Positions 42,809 to 51,490 of a stretch of 64,000 bases of DNA are shown here, one piece after another. Numbering within the stretch: position 1 is the stretch's first letter; each line of letters opens with the position of its first letter. Under the pieces are notes generated by a model. That model was not told where the DNA came from and did no database searches. It worked only from the letters and a program-made list of their open reading frames with translations. This DNA comes from Desulfoluna sp942491485. Lineage in GTDB: Bacteria; Desulfobacterota; Desulfobacteria; Desulfobacterales; Desulfolunaceae. The stretch spans positions 310,001 to 374,000 of the forward strand of contig CALOAX010000002.1 of NCBI GenBank assembly GCA_942491485.1, given 5' to 3'. The position numbers and the translations under genes are program-made.

Positions 42809-43311
42809 TAAAATCCCCGTTTTGCAAATTCAGCCTTTATTCTCTCTTCCATTGCTGCAAAGAAATCACATGCCTCCTTATAAAATCCCTCCTCGTTAAA
42901 TTCACCCTTTAAGAACCGTTCAATAAGTTCTGGCTTCTCTTTAGCATCCCGGCCACCAGCGAACGACATAAAACCTGTGATGCCATATTTCTCGGCGGCT
43001 TCACGAGCAATGGACCATGCGCGATCTTCAATCGGCAATTTCATGATTTCATCATAGTTCGGGAATGGACCACTCTCAGGCCCTCCCTTACCCAATAAGA
43101 TGTAGTCAGTTGAAACGCCCAATATGGTAGCAAGTTGGGTCAGGTTTTTACCCTTGGGAATATACTTCCCTTTGGTCCACTTATGAACAGTGTCCCAGCT
43201 CTTGAGCCCCAGACGCCTCTGGATTTCAGCCTTAGAGATTCCATTCTCTTTAAACAACTGAGCAAGGCGTAATCCGACCTCTTCTTTTATAATTTCTGAT
43301 TCATTCATCAT
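42808..43311 (-). CDS. CI-like phage repressor (paralogue C)
   Basis: 167 residues. A classical XRE-type HTH (KAEIQRRLGLKSWDTVHKW, ILGVSTDYILLG) is joined to the same C-terminal module as paralogues A and B (PFPNYDEIMKLPIEDRAW and FLKGEFNEEGFYKEACDFF). First gene of the regulator-regulator-protease operon and divergent from a Cro-like gene, so it is the most likely CI repressor. ATG at 43311 or at 43308. Lacks a LexA-like self-cleavage domain, which fits induction by the ImmA-like protease. Confidence 0.82.
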   Translation of the reverse strand: MMNESEIIKEEVGLRLAQLFKENGISKAEIQRRLGLKSWDTVHKWTKGKYIPKGKNLTQLATILGVSTDYILLGKGGPESGPFPNYDEIMKLPIEDRAWSIAREAAEKYGITGFMSFAGGRDAKEKPELIERFLKGEFNEEGFYKEACDFFAAMEERIKAEFAKRGF

Positions 43312-43321
43312 AATGATTTCT

Positions 43322-43340
43322 TATAGAATCTTATTCTATA
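43322..43340. promoter_or_regulatory. Operator-like palindrome O2
   Basis: TATAGAAT-CTT-ATTCTATA, 8-3-8 inverted repeat directly in front of the CI-like gene; two bases per half-site differ from O1 and O3. Confidence 0.65.
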
Positions 43341-43411
43341 TTTATCAATCCATCTTCAAACTCTTGACATGTTGAATTTAATTCTCTATCTAACAATCTA
43401 TTCCCTACGTC

Positions 43412-43438
43412 TTGACATATAGATTATTAATCTATAGT
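43412..43438 (+). promoter_or_regulatory. Promoter of the Cro-like gene with embedded operator
   Basis: TTGACA (43412-43417) and TATAGT (43433-43438) with a short 15-base spacer. Operator O3 occupies the spacer, so repressor binding would block the promoter. A second TTGACA lies at 43364-43369. Confidence 0.55.
43418..43436. promoter_or_regulatory. Operator-like palindrome O3
   Basis: TATAGATT-ATT-AATCTATA, identical half-sites to O1 at 37782. It overlaps the promoter of the Cro-like gene. Confidence 0.72.
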
Positions 43439-43447
43439 CTCTCGTTT

Positions 43448-43639
43448 ATGAAAATTACAACGCTATCTAAAAAAGCCGGAGTTCACCCAACCACCCTCTA
43501 TAAGGCAAAGGCCGGTCTTACTTTCATATCTCCGAAGCTTGCGGAAAAGCTTGAGACCATTACCGGTATCGAGCGTTGCAAATGGATATGGCCAGAAGAA
43601 TATGGGGATCCCTGGAAGCAGTTAAAACGCGTTGAATGA
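43448..43639 (+). CDS. Cro-like HTH protein
   Basis: 63 residues starting MKITTLSKKAGVHPTTLYKAKAG, an HTH fold similar to YdaS/Cro proteins, ending IERCKWIWPEEYG. Divergent from the CI-like gene with two operators between them. It probably represses lysogeny genes. The start at 43448 is preferred over a TTG 12 codons earlier. Confidence 0.75.
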   Translation: MKITTLSKKAGVHPTTLYKAKAGLTFISPKLAEKLETITGIERCKWIWPEEYGDPWKQLKRVE

Positions 43640-43773
43640 ATGTTTAAACCCTTATTATTGCCTTCATTCATACATGTACTCTTAATGCTTTATGCGGATT
43701 TCGACCTCATAGCATTCATTAGTATTGTTCGAAGACATTTGAGGCTACAGAGAATTTACTGGAGGTTTAGGGA

Positions 43774-44241
43774 ATGGTGTTAGGCGACTCAGAGCGGGAT
43801 GAAATTACCAACGAAGCCAATGCAGCGGTAAAACATCGCTGCCTGAAGTCGGAAGTGGTGAAGCAGATAGCTGATCGGATGTCTCTTTCAGAGGCCACGA
43901 TTTACGATTACCTGTCGGGCCGGATCAAGATGAACCTTCGGCTTTTGAAGGCGGTTGTGGCGGTGACGGAAGATCCGTTTCTGATGAAGTACCTGGAACC
44001 GGAAGGAATGAGCCTGGTGACGAAGGAAGATATCTTCTGCCCCACGGACAACTGGGACAAGGAGTCCTTTGACGTGGTGTCGGCCATCTCAACGTTGAGG
44101 GAGAAGGCCCAGGAGCTGGTGACAAACGGAAAGCCCACCAAAAACGCACAGCTTGAACTGCTGGCAAGCTTTAAGGAATGCCGCCGGGAGCTGGACGAAT
44201 TGGAGGCCTTGATTCTTGGGAGGGTCAATAAGGAACGGTAA
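43774..44241 (+). CDS. CII-like phage regulatory protein
   Basis: 155 residues. HTH in the N-terminal half (VVKQIADRMSLSEATIYDYLSGRIKMNLRLLKAV), then a helical C-terminus (LREKAQELVTNG...ECRRELDELEALILG). It resembles phage CII-type regulators of the CP76 family. Strong GGAGG ribosome-binding site. First gene of the early plus-strand operon. Confidence 0.7.
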   Translation: MVLGDSERDEITNEANAAVKHRCLKSEVVKQIADRMSLSEATIYDYLSGRIKMNLRLLKAVVAVTEDPFLMKYLEPEGMSLVTKEDIFCPTDNWDKESFDVVSAISTLREKAQELVTNGKPTKNAQLELLASFKECRRELDELEALILGRVNKER

Positions 44242-44271
44242 ATTGAATAGTTCTGAGCGGCAAACGAAAAA

Positions 44272-44299
44272 GGCCCCGTCAGCTGCAACTGACGAGGCC
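44272..44299. terminator. Hairpin after the CII-like gene
   Basis: GGCC-C-CGTCAG pairs with CTGACG-A-GGCC. On the minus strand it is followed by TTTTT, so it is a classical terminator in that direction; on the plus strand no T-run follows. Confidence 0.45.
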
Positions 44300-44388
44300 C
44301 TCTAAATTGAACGAAATGTAAGAAATATTTAACACACGATACTGCGCTGCACAAGAGTAAAGTTGAGTTGTTAGAAAGGTTTAATCAA

Positions 44389-46776
44389 ATGGGAATTGCA
44401 CTGGATAAGCTGCCCGAGGCCCATCGAGCCGACATTGCAAAATCGTTATTTCAGGTTGATACAAAGTTATCATCTGACGCGGAACTTCGGGGGCTTTGCC
44501 CCTTCCACAACGAGCAAAACGCCTCCTTCAGTTACAACGTGGCCAAGGACGTTTACAACTGCCTGGGCTGTCAGGCGACCGGCGACCTGGTGAAGCTTTA
44601 CTGCCACTGCAGGGGTCTGGATGCCAAAGAGGGGTTTAAGGCCTTTCTTAAAGAGTACGGCATTGAGTCGAACGGCCAGGCTCCTGCCGGGGCTGCTCAG
44701 CAGCCCCAGGCCAAGCGAACCGCCCCCACCCCTAAAACAGAACCTGAAGCAGGTCTTGATTACACCCTGATGCGGGAAGCCTGGAGCAAGTTCCCTCCCC
44801 TGCCCGACTCCTGGGTGGATCGCCTTGCTGAAACACGCATGTGGACCAGGGAAGCCATCGAGACCCTTGACCTTCGGATGCAGACCCACCGGCAAGACAA
44901 CAAAACCGGGGAGCTGGTGTTCATCAAGAACCCGGACTGGCGGAAGATTGCCTTCCCAATTTTTGAAGACGGGGAGCTGGTCAACATCATCCTCTACAAG
45001 CCCGGAGCGTCCGAATACAAGATGGTCTCCTGGGCCAAGGGGTTTGGCTCTACCCGGCTGTTTCCCCCCGCCCCCCTTTCCGAAGGGCCGGTTCTCTATG
45101 TGGAGGGCATCACCGACGTGGTGTGCGCCCTCTCCATGGGCTTCAATCCCATTGCCAACACCACCAAGCCAAAGAAGTGGGCTCAGAACCACCTGAACCA
45201 GCTCATGGATCGGGACATCATCGTGGCGCGGGATTGCGATCAGCCGGGGATGACCTACGGTGAGGTCTCCTGCCAGAACCTCTACACCGTGAGCCGAACC
45301 TTAAAGCTCATCAACTGGCCCGGCTTCATGGGGCGGCGTGATGACGGGGAGTGGCCGGAGAAGCACGGAGAGGACCTCACAGACTTCTTCGCCAAGCACG
45401 GCCAGACGCCTGACGACCTGCAGAACCTCATCGACCATGCCGAGCCCTATGTGATGAAGGACCCCGGCGAGATCTCTTGTGCTCGGGAGTTCTTCTCGTA
45501 TGGCGTCGGAGACCGGCTCTCCTTTAAGCCCCGCCTCCTGGCCGAACGGATCCTGCAGGATCTCTCGCTCCTGAACGATCCGGAGACGGGCCTTCTGTAC
45601 AAGTGGGATGCCACCCACTGGGTTGTCTTCAAGGAGGACCACGTCAAGAAGCGCTGCATCAAGCTGCTTGGGGAGGAATCAAAGGCCAACCGGGTGAGTG
45701 ACGCGGCCCTTCAGGCACGGATGCTCAGCACCATTCCCCACGGACGAGCGGTGAACGACCAGGAGGACTGGGTGTGCCTTGAAACCTGCATGCTCAACCT
45801 GGAGACCCTGAACACCCGGCCCCATCACGTCAGCTATTACAGCACCTGTTGCCTTCCCATCGATTACAACATCGATCCGGAGATGTGGCCTGAGCGATGG
45901 TTCCGCTTCCTGGATGAGACCATCCAGACCCCGGAGGTCATCGCCCAGCTCCAGGAGTTCTTCGGCTATTGCCTGACGCGGGACACCCGCTACGCCAAAG
46001 CCCTTTTCCTCTTTGGGCCGGGAGCGGACGGCAAGTCCACGGTGATCAAGATCTTGAGGCACATGGTGGGGATTCAGAACTGCTCCTCCATCGGCTTTGC
46101 GGACCTTGAAGACCAGTTCCTGCGCTCAAGCCTCTACAACAAGCTGTTGAACATCAGCACGGAGGTGGGCGCCAAGGCCCTGGACAGCCCCTTTTTCAAG
46201 GCCATCGTCACCGGTGACCCCATCACCGCAGCCTTCAAGCATCAGGACGCCTTTGACTTTACGCCCTATTGCAAACTCATCTTCGCGGCCAACAAGAAGC
46301 CACGCGTCTTGGACAACTCAGACGGCTTCTTCAGGCGCGTGCTGCCCATCCAGTTCAAGCGGCAGTTCCTGGGGGATGATGCCGACACAAACCTTGAAAA
46401 GGATCTGATGGGCGAACTCTCCTACATCTTTGTCTGGGCTCTTGAGGGCCTGCGCAGACTAAGGGCTCAAGGGGGCTTCACCCGGTGCAAGGAAACCGAC
46501 GACCTGCTCATGGAGTACAAGTTCAGCAACAACCCGATCCTGAGCTATGCGGAGGACCGATGCGAGGTGGGAGAGACTGTCGGGTACACCACCAAAGATG
46601 CCCTCTTCCGTGACTACAACGAGTGGGCCAGGGGCCGCAATTTCGCCCCCATGAGCTACGACAACTTCTTCCGGGAGCTTTACCTGGCCATTGATTGCCT
46701 GGCCCAGTATCGAGCCCGTGACGGGCAGAAACGGGTGCAGTGCGTCAAGAACATCTCCCTGAAGGTGGTGGCGTGA
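44389..46776 (+). CDS. P4-type phage primase-helicase
   Basis: About 795 residues. N-terminal CHC2 zinc finger (CPFHNEQNASF...YNCLGC, about 36-70), Toprim-like region (YVEGITDV at about 236 and ARDCDQPG), D5-type N-domain, superfamily-3 helicase with Walker A FGPGADGKSTVIK (about 540-552), and a C-terminal winged helix (FRDYNEWARGRNFAP and YDNFFRELYLA). It combines primer synthesis and unwinding for autonomous replication. I prefer the ATG at 44389 after AAAGG; a TTG seven codons earlier is possible. A cluster of short repeats follows directly. Confidence 0.9.
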   Translation: MGIALDKLPEAHRADIAKSLFQVDTKLSSDAELRGLCPFHNEQNASFSYNVAKDVYNCLGCQATGDLVKLYCHCRGLDAKEGFKAFLKEYGIESNGQAPAGAAQQPQAKRTAPTPKTEPEAGLDYTLMREAWSKFPPLPDSWVDRLAETRMWTREAIETLDLRMQTHRQDNKTGELVFIKNPDWRKIAFPIFEDGELVNIILYKPGASEYKMVSWAKGFGSTRLFPPAPLSEGPVLYVEGITDVVCALSMGFNPIANTTKPKKWAQNHLNQLMDRDIIVARDCDQPGMTYGEVSCQNLYTVSRTLKLINWPGFMGRRDDGEWPEKHGEDLTDFFAKHGQTPDDLQNLIDHAEPYVMKDPGEISCAREFFSYGVGDRLSFKPRLLAERILQDLSLLNDPETGLLYKWDATHWVVFKEDHVKKRCIKLLGEESKANRVSDAALQARMLSTIPHGRAVNDQEDWVCLETCMLNLETLNTRPHHVSYYSTCCLPIDYNIDPEMWPERWFRFLDETIQTPEVIAQLQEFFGYCLTRDTRYAKALFLFGPGADGKSTVIKILRHMVGIQNCSSIGFADLEDQFLRSSLYNKLLNISTEVGAKALDSPFFKAIVTGDPITAAFKHQDAFDFTPYCKLIFAANKKPRVLDNSDGFFRRVLPIQFKRQFLGDDADTNLEKDLMGELSYIFVWALEGLRRLRAQGGFTRCKETDDLLMEYKFSNNPILSYAEDRCEVGETVGYTTKDALFRDYNEWARGRNFAPMSYDNFFRELYLAIDCLAQYRARDGQKRVQCVKNISLKVVA

Positions 46777-46826
46777 TGTCCCCCTCCCCCTTGAGGCCGG
46801 ACGGGGCAACGATTTCCCGAGAAAAT

Positions 46827-47083
46827 GGTCAGGGGTTGGTCAGGGGGTGGTCAGCCCTAAACGAAAGACCCCTGACCAGATTTAAGCAATTAAGTCGGGA
46901 TGATAGGTGGAGTGGTCAGCCCGGTCAGCCCTAAGCGCAACCTATTGCGTGTGCATGCGTTAAGGACCTCCTTAACAAAATTTTTGTTTTCTAAAAAAAA
47001 GGGCTGACCTCCCTGACCAGATAAAAGAATTCAGTCACTTAACCCCTGACCACCCCGCCTGACCGGGGTTGACCGGGCTGACC
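46827..47083. other. Putative replication origin with GGTCAG iterons
   Basis: Eleven copies of GGTCAG or its complement CTGACC in 257 bases. Plus-oriented copies: 46827, 46838, 46849 (exactly 11 apart), 46914, 46923. Minus-oriented: 46872, 47004, 47013, 47046, 47059, 47078. They flank an AT-rich centre with AACAAAATTTTTGTT (46974-46988) and GTTAAGGACCTCCTTAAC. Position right after a P4-type primase gene and the repeat geometry suggest an origin bound by that protein. Confidence 0.62.
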
Positions 47084-47202
47084 AACGAAAAAGCGGGCCT
47101 GAGAGGCCCAAACGATTTGGGTCCTTCTGGGACATTTGGCTTATGCGGGGACATATGACCGCGAAAGTTCTTCGCACTTAAATTTTAAAACGGGCTGGAA
47201 CA

Positions 47203-47625
47203 ATGGAACATCGAGAAAATACAGACCAGGGCAACTCAACAGCAGGTGCCAAAGCCTTCACTCCCGCCGAGGCAGCCCATGCCTTCGACCCGGAGTTCCT
47301 GGACCTGGACGCCTGCCGGGGTTGGATCCTGAACCGGATCCACAAGAACGGAGCCTTCTGTCCCGGGTGCGGATCTTCCATCCAGGACGAACAACGACTC
47401 ATCCGGTTCTGGAGCGGAAAAAGATTGTCCTGCCCGTCATGCGGGAAAAAGTTCACCAGCCTCACGGGGACCTTCCTCTCCGGAAGCCACATGGAGTTCC
47501 GGGCGCTCTTTTTGATGTTTCTTTCTTTTGGCCAGGGGGCCAGTACCGCAGACATGGCAAGCCGAATTGGATGTGATCCCGCAACAATAAGAAACTGGCG
47601 CAAGAAAATTAAAGGGGTGAAGTAG
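47203..47625 (+). CDS. Zinc-ribbon HTH protein
   Basis: 140 residues. Zinc ribbon CPGC...CPSCGKKF (about 52-84) followed by a C-terminal HTH (GASTADMASRIGCDPATIRNW). Similar to the N-terminal regions of IS1595-type transposases and phage regulators, but no transposase catalytic domain follows. Probably a phage DNA-binding protein. Confidence 0.6.
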   Translation: MEHRENTDQGNSTAGAKAFTPAEAAHAFDPEFLDLDACRGWILNRIHKNGAFCPGCGSSIQDEQRLIRFWSGKRLSCPSCGKKFTSLTGTFLSGSHMEFRALFLMFLSFGQGASTADMASRIGCDPATIRNWRKKIKGVK

Positions 47626-47648
47626 TGGAAAGGCCCGTAAAAAAAGCG

Positions 47649-47678
47649 TTGACAGCATCTGAGATGGTCTCGTATTCT
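47649..47678 (+). promoter_or_regulatory. Possible sigma-70 promoter
   Basis: TTGACA (47649-47654), 18 bases, TATTCT. It may drive the RNA or the small genes that follow. A CCGGCC/GGCCGG hairpin with a following TATTTTC lies at 47716-47735. Confidence 0.4.
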
Positions 47679-47799
47679 GAAGATGTCAAAAATCCAAAGG
47701 TGCGCTCTCTGCCTTCCGGCCAAGGCCGGTATTTTCTACATAGAGGGTCAAGACAAGCTACGCTCAGGGCAAAAAAAGACAGGATAACTGTTTTTTGTA

Positions 47800-47884
47800 T
47801 AGTTGCGTGCCCGACCTGCCATGCTCCGCGAGGACATGGGCGTATCCTTTGGATCGTTGACACAGGTCGGGCACGTTTTTTTTT
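47800..47884 (+). ncRNA. Candidate structured small RNA with terminator
   Basis: An outer 13-bp perfect stem (CGTGCCCGACCTG at 47806-47818 with CAGGTCGGGCACG at 47863-47875) encloses two hairpins. CCATG pairs with CATGG and TCC with GGA, capped by a GCGA tetraloop; ATCC pairs with GGAT around TTT. Nine T residues follow (47876-47884). A TATAGT box is at 47798-47803. Three-way-junction RNA ending in an intrinsic terminator; function unknown. Confidence 0.55.
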
Positions 47885-47927
47885 GCCCGAATGTCAAAAC
47901 TGTCAGAATACCAAAGGAAACCGTACC

Positions 47928-48134
47928 ATGTCTAAACACCCCAAGGGCGAAAAGCCCCAATGCACTTCTGCACCCAAAGCCCCCTCTCCATTTTCAGAAA
48001 CCCAACCCATCACCATCAAATGCGACAATAGCCTGTTTTTCCTGGCTACCGCCCAATACAAGGGCCATGACGTCGTGTTTATTGGAAGCGATCCTGCCAA
48101 CAAAACCAACAGCCACAACCGTATTGAGCATTAG
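47928..48134 (+). CDS. Small hypothetical protein
   Basis: 68 residues starting MSKHPKGEKPQCTSAPK with a good AAAGGA site 9 bases upstream. The C-terminal half (TIKCDNSLFFLATAQYKGHDVVFIG) looks like a small beta fold. Unrecognised; sits 12 bases before the BRO gene and probably shares its transcript. Confidence 0.6.
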   Translation: MSKHPKGEKPQCTSAPKAPSPFSETQPITIKCDNSLFFLATAQYKGHDVVFIGSDPANKTNSHNRIEH

Positions 48135-48146
48135 GAGACTCGTATC

Positions 48147-48956
48147 ATGAAAAACATTATCCCCTTCACTTACAAAAATAACGAAATCAGAGTCACCAAG
48201 GACGAGGCTGGTTTATTTTGGTGGGTAGCCAAGGATGTGTGCGACGTCTTAGGCATCAGAACCGACACGGTTAATGCGGTTCTCGATGATGATGAGTTCT
48301 CTAATACCAATACTATTGGGATTAAGATGGAAGGTGTTAATCGAGGTCTCACTATCATCAACGAACCAGGCCTCTACTCTCTCATTCTCAAATCCCGCAA
48401 GCCCGAAGCAAAAAAATTCAAGCGCTGGATTACCCACGAGGTCCTTCCGCAGGTCCGTAAAACCGGCAAGTATGAAGTACCAAGTGTGGATCTCATGGGT
48501 AAGGAGGCCAAGAAGTCAAACATGGTCCACTTCTCTGTGTCGGGACTTTGCCAAGAGGCAGACAAGTTCCTTGGAGGCAAAGCTGCACTGACAGCGCTGA
48601 ATTATTTTACCGGAATGCCTGTAGATGACCTGATGCTTGAACTTGAGAGCAAGGAGGAAAACAAAAGCCTGCCCCTCCCCCAAAGTCCGAACATCTCCAC
48701 CTCAGTCATGGAGTTCGTTACGTCCCAATGCATCATATCAAGCGATGCTGAAATAGCTAAAACAGATCTTTATTCCGGCTATGAGGATTATTGCAAGGAA
48801 CGAGATATTTACAATGTGGGCTACGACAACTTCTTTAGATCCCTTTATCAGTTAACCAAAGTTCGAAATGTCAGAAGGCGCTTAGGCAATAAGCGAATTT
48901 GGAGCCTCATTGGCATTCGCGTCAACAACACTCATGAAATAGAAGTTGTATCGTAA
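48147..48956 (+). CDS. BRO-family phage antirepressor
   Basis: 269 residues. BRO-N domain at the start (ITYKNN-like PFTYKNNEIRV, FWWVAKDVCDVLGI, LYSLILKSRKPEAKKFKRWI). The C-terminal part (SGYEDYCKERDIYNVGYDNFFRSLY) resembles the C-terminal winged helix of the primase in this prophage. Such proteins counteract repressors or bind replication forks. Located between replication and packaging genes. Confidence 0.8.
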   Translation: MKNIIPFTYKNNEIRVTKDEAGLFWWVAKDVCDVLGIRTDTVNAVLDDDEFSNTNTIGIKMEGVNRGLTIINEPGLYSLILKSRKPEAKKFKRWITHEVLPQVRKTGKYEVPSVDLMGKEAKKSNMVHFSVSGLCQEADKFLGGKAALTALNYFTGMPVDDLMLELESKEENKSLPLPQSPNISTSVMEFVTSQCIISSDAEIAKTDLYSGYEDYCKERDIYNVGYDNFFRSLYQLTKVRNVRRRLGNKRIWSLIGIRVNNTHEIEVVS

Positions 48957-49015
48957 CAGAAGACAGCGGGAGGGCCTTGGCGCCCTCTCGCCCTGAGAAT
49001 TGGAGTTATGGGTTT

Positions 49016-49564
49016 ATGTCAGACACACTTCCAAACGCAAAGGCCATCACCGCTTACCTGAAGGATACAGGGTACAAGGCCAGCCAGTCCACGGTTTACA
49101 AGCACCGGGACGAGGGCCGGATCCCGATGCAGAAAGACGGGACGTTTCTCGTAAAGGACGTGGATCGTTATGCGTCAATGCACCTGAAGGCATTGGATGG
49201 TTCACGCCCATCAGAAGATGCGGAACAGCTCCAACGCGAAAAGATGGAAGCGGAGACCCGAAAGGCAAAAGCCCAGGCAAAGCACTGGGAGATGAAGACC
49301 CTGGTGGAGTCCGGCCAGTACATCGACCGGGATCTTTTCAACGGGGACCTGGCGGCACGGGCGGCGATCTTCCGGAACGACCTGGAGACCTTCTTCCGGT
49401 CCAACGCCGGAGAGATGATCAAGCGGGTGGATGGGGACACGGTCAAAAACGCGGACCTCATCGATTATTGCCTGGAGCGGATGGAGGTTTTTCTTGGGCG
49501 GTATGCAGAGCCCAAGAAGTGGCCGGTTCTTAAAATCGACTTCGAAGGAGCGAGTGCAGAATGA
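49016..49564 (+). CDS. Terminase small subunit (Nu1-like)
   Basis: 182 residues. An N-terminal winged HTH (NAKAITAYLKDTGYKASQSTVYKHRDEGRI), an acidic coiled region (EQLQREKMEAETRKAKAQAK) and a C-terminal domain that contacts the large subunit. It recognises the packaging site. ATG at 49016 has GGAG upstream. It overlaps the large subunit gene by 4 bases. Confidence 0.82.
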   Translation: MSDTLPNAKAITAYLKDTGYKASQSTVYKHRDEGRIPMQKDGTFLVKDVDRYASMHLKALDGSRPSEDAEQLQREKMEAETRKAKAQAKHWEMKTLVESGQYIDRDLFNGDLAARAAIFRNDLETFFRSNAGEMIKRVDGDTVKNADLIDYCLERMEVFLGRYAEPKKWPVLKIDFEGASAE

Positions 49565-51486
49565 CGGCAGAGGTGATTCAATTCAGTGAGGCAGAACGCC
49601 GGATCTTCAAGGCAAAGGAGAAGGTCACTGTCTCCCAGTGGGCGGAGCGGCACCGGCGGGTCTCCAAAGGCCCGGCCCAGGGGCAGTGGACCAACGACCT
49701 CACTCCCTATCTGGTGGAGCCCATGGATGCCTGGAACCACCCCTGGGTTCAAAAAATCTTTTTATGCTTCGCCCCCCAGACGGGCAAAACCCAGGTGGCC
49801 ATCAACTGCATGCAGTATGTGGCGGATCAGGATCCGGGGCCTGCCATGTACGTGATGCCCGATGAAAAGGCGGTGAAGCGGATCAGCCGGCGCCAGATCC
49901 TCCCGGCCCTGAAGTCCACCCCCAGAATCGCGGAGCTGCTGAGTCAAAAGGCCGATGATGTCTCGACCCTCTCCATCAACTTCACCAACGGCATGGACAT
50001 CATGATGGCCTGGGCCACTTCGCCTGCCGTGATGGCATCGGAGTCCGTCCGGTATCTCTTCTTTGACGAGCCCGGAAAGTATCCGGAGTTCGCCGGAAAG
50101 GAAGCAGACCCCATCTCCCTGGGGGAGGTGAGGACAAACGCCTACCCCTTCACCAAGAAGATCCTCTATTTTTCCACCCCGGCGGAAGACGGAGACGCGT
50201 TCTCCCGACTCATGGCAGAGGACGTGGAGCTCATGCACCATTACGAGGTGCCCTGCCCCATCTGCGACACCTTCCAGAAGATGGAGTTCCCTTCCATCCA
50301 CTGGCCCAAAGGCTCCCAGGCGGACCCGAAGACCGTGGTCAGTCGAAAGTCAGCCCGATACACCTGCACGAAGTGCGGCATGGACTGGGACGACATCGAC
50401 CGAAACCGGGCCGTTAAAATGGGCCGATGGGTTCCGGAGAAAGAGATTAACAGGCCCGTGGCCGTAGGATACCACCTCCCCTCCTGGTACTCACCCTTTA
50501 TCAGCCTCTCCGATGTGGCGGCGGCGTTCCTCAAAGGTCTCCAGGACCCGGCCAAGATGATGGCCTTTGACACCCAGCACAAGGCCGTGCCCTACAAGCC
50601 GGTCATCGCCACCACCGATGAGACCAAGCTCCTGGAGCACAAGACCGACCTCCCACCAGGGCTGGTGCCCAAAGAAGCCGTGGCCCTCACCTGCGGCATC
50701 GACATGCAGAAGAGCAATTTTTATTTTGTGGTCAGGGCCTGGGACAAGGATCTCACAAGCTGGCTCATTCAATACGGCACCCTCTCGTCCTGGGACGACG
50801 TGGAGAAGCTGGTCTTTGACACCCGCTACCCGGTCCAGGACTCCACGGAGACCAAGGGGATCTTCCGGGCGGCCCTGGATACCGGCGGCGGCGTCAACGC
50901 CGATGACGACTGGACCCGGACCGAAGAGGCCTACGAATGGCTCAGGGACAACAGCCGGGGCGTGGTCTTCGGGATCAAGGGCGCCTCCAAAAGCCAGTTT
51001 CAAAAGGTCCAGGTAAAGATCATGGACAAGATGCCCCGAAGCAACAAGCCGATCCCCGGTGGCCTGGAGCTGCGACTCCTGGACACCCACCAATTGAAAG
51101 ACTTGCTGCATTATCGCCTCACCCGGAAAGAGGCCAACCCAGACACAGAAAGACCCGCCGACCACCAGCGGTTCTACCTCCACTCGGAGACCGACCTGAA
51201 ATACGCCAAGCAGTTCCTGGCCGAAGAAAAGCGCCGGGACAAAAAGACCAAAAAGATCACCTGGAAGCAGATCGGAGGCCGGGACAACCATCTCTTCGAC
51301 TGCGAGGTATACGCAGCCGCCTGCGCGGACTCCTCCTGGACCCCCAGCATCCGGTACTTGGCAAAGATCGAAGAGAAGAAGAGAGAAGCCCCGAAGCCCA
51401 AGGAGATCCCGAAGGCAGAGTCTCAGGACGTACGACAGAAACTCACAGGAAATCGAAACCGGCCCAGCTGGTACAACAAGAGGTAA
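49561..51486 (+). CDS. Terminase large subunit (GpA family)
   Basis: 641 residues. Packaging ATPase with the Walker-type loop in CFAPQTGKTQVAINC (about 69-83), an acidic LFFDEPGKYPEFAG (Walker B) and a C-terminal nuclease domain (CGIDMQKSNFYFVVRAW). Zinc-like CPIC...CTKC pair at about 235-280. Intact, in contrast to several genes to its right. It cuts concatemers and drives DNA into heads. Confidence 0.93.
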   Translation: MTAEVIQFSEAERRIFKAKEKVTVSQWAERHRRVSKGPAQGQWTNDLTPYLVEPMDAWNHPWVQKIFLCFAPQTGKTQVAINCMQYVADQDPGPAMYVMPDEKAVKRISRRQILPALKSTPRIAELLSQKADDVSTLSINFTNGMDIMMAWATSPAVMASESVRYLFFDEPGKYPEFAGKEADPISLGEVRTNAYPFTKKILYFSTPAEDGDAFSRLMAEDVELMHHYEVPCPICDTFQKMEFPSIHWPKGSQADPKTVVSRKSARYTCTKCGMDWDDIDRNRAVKMGRWVPEKEINRPVAVGYHLPSWYSPFISLSDVAAAFLKGLQDPAKMMAFDTQHKAVPYKPVIATTDETKLLEHKTDLPPGLVPKEAVALTCGIDMQKSNFYFVVRAWDKDLTSWLIQYGTLSSWDDVEKLVFDTRYPVQDSTETKGIFRAALDTGGGVNADDDWTRTEEAYEWLRDNSRGVVFGIKGASKSQFQKVQVKIMDKMPRSNKPIPGGLELRLLDTHQLKDLLHYRLTRKEANPDTERPADHQRFYLHSETDLKYAKQFLAEEKRRDKKTKKITWKQIGGRDNHLFDCEVYAAACADSSWTPSIRYLAKIEEKKREAPKPKEIPKAESQDVRQKLTGNRNRPSWYNKR

Positions 51487-51490
51487 TGAA

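Noticed and set aside
47203..47625. Insertion sequence transposase
   Set aside because: It has only a zinc ribbon and an HTH, no catalytic domain and no terminal inverted repeats.
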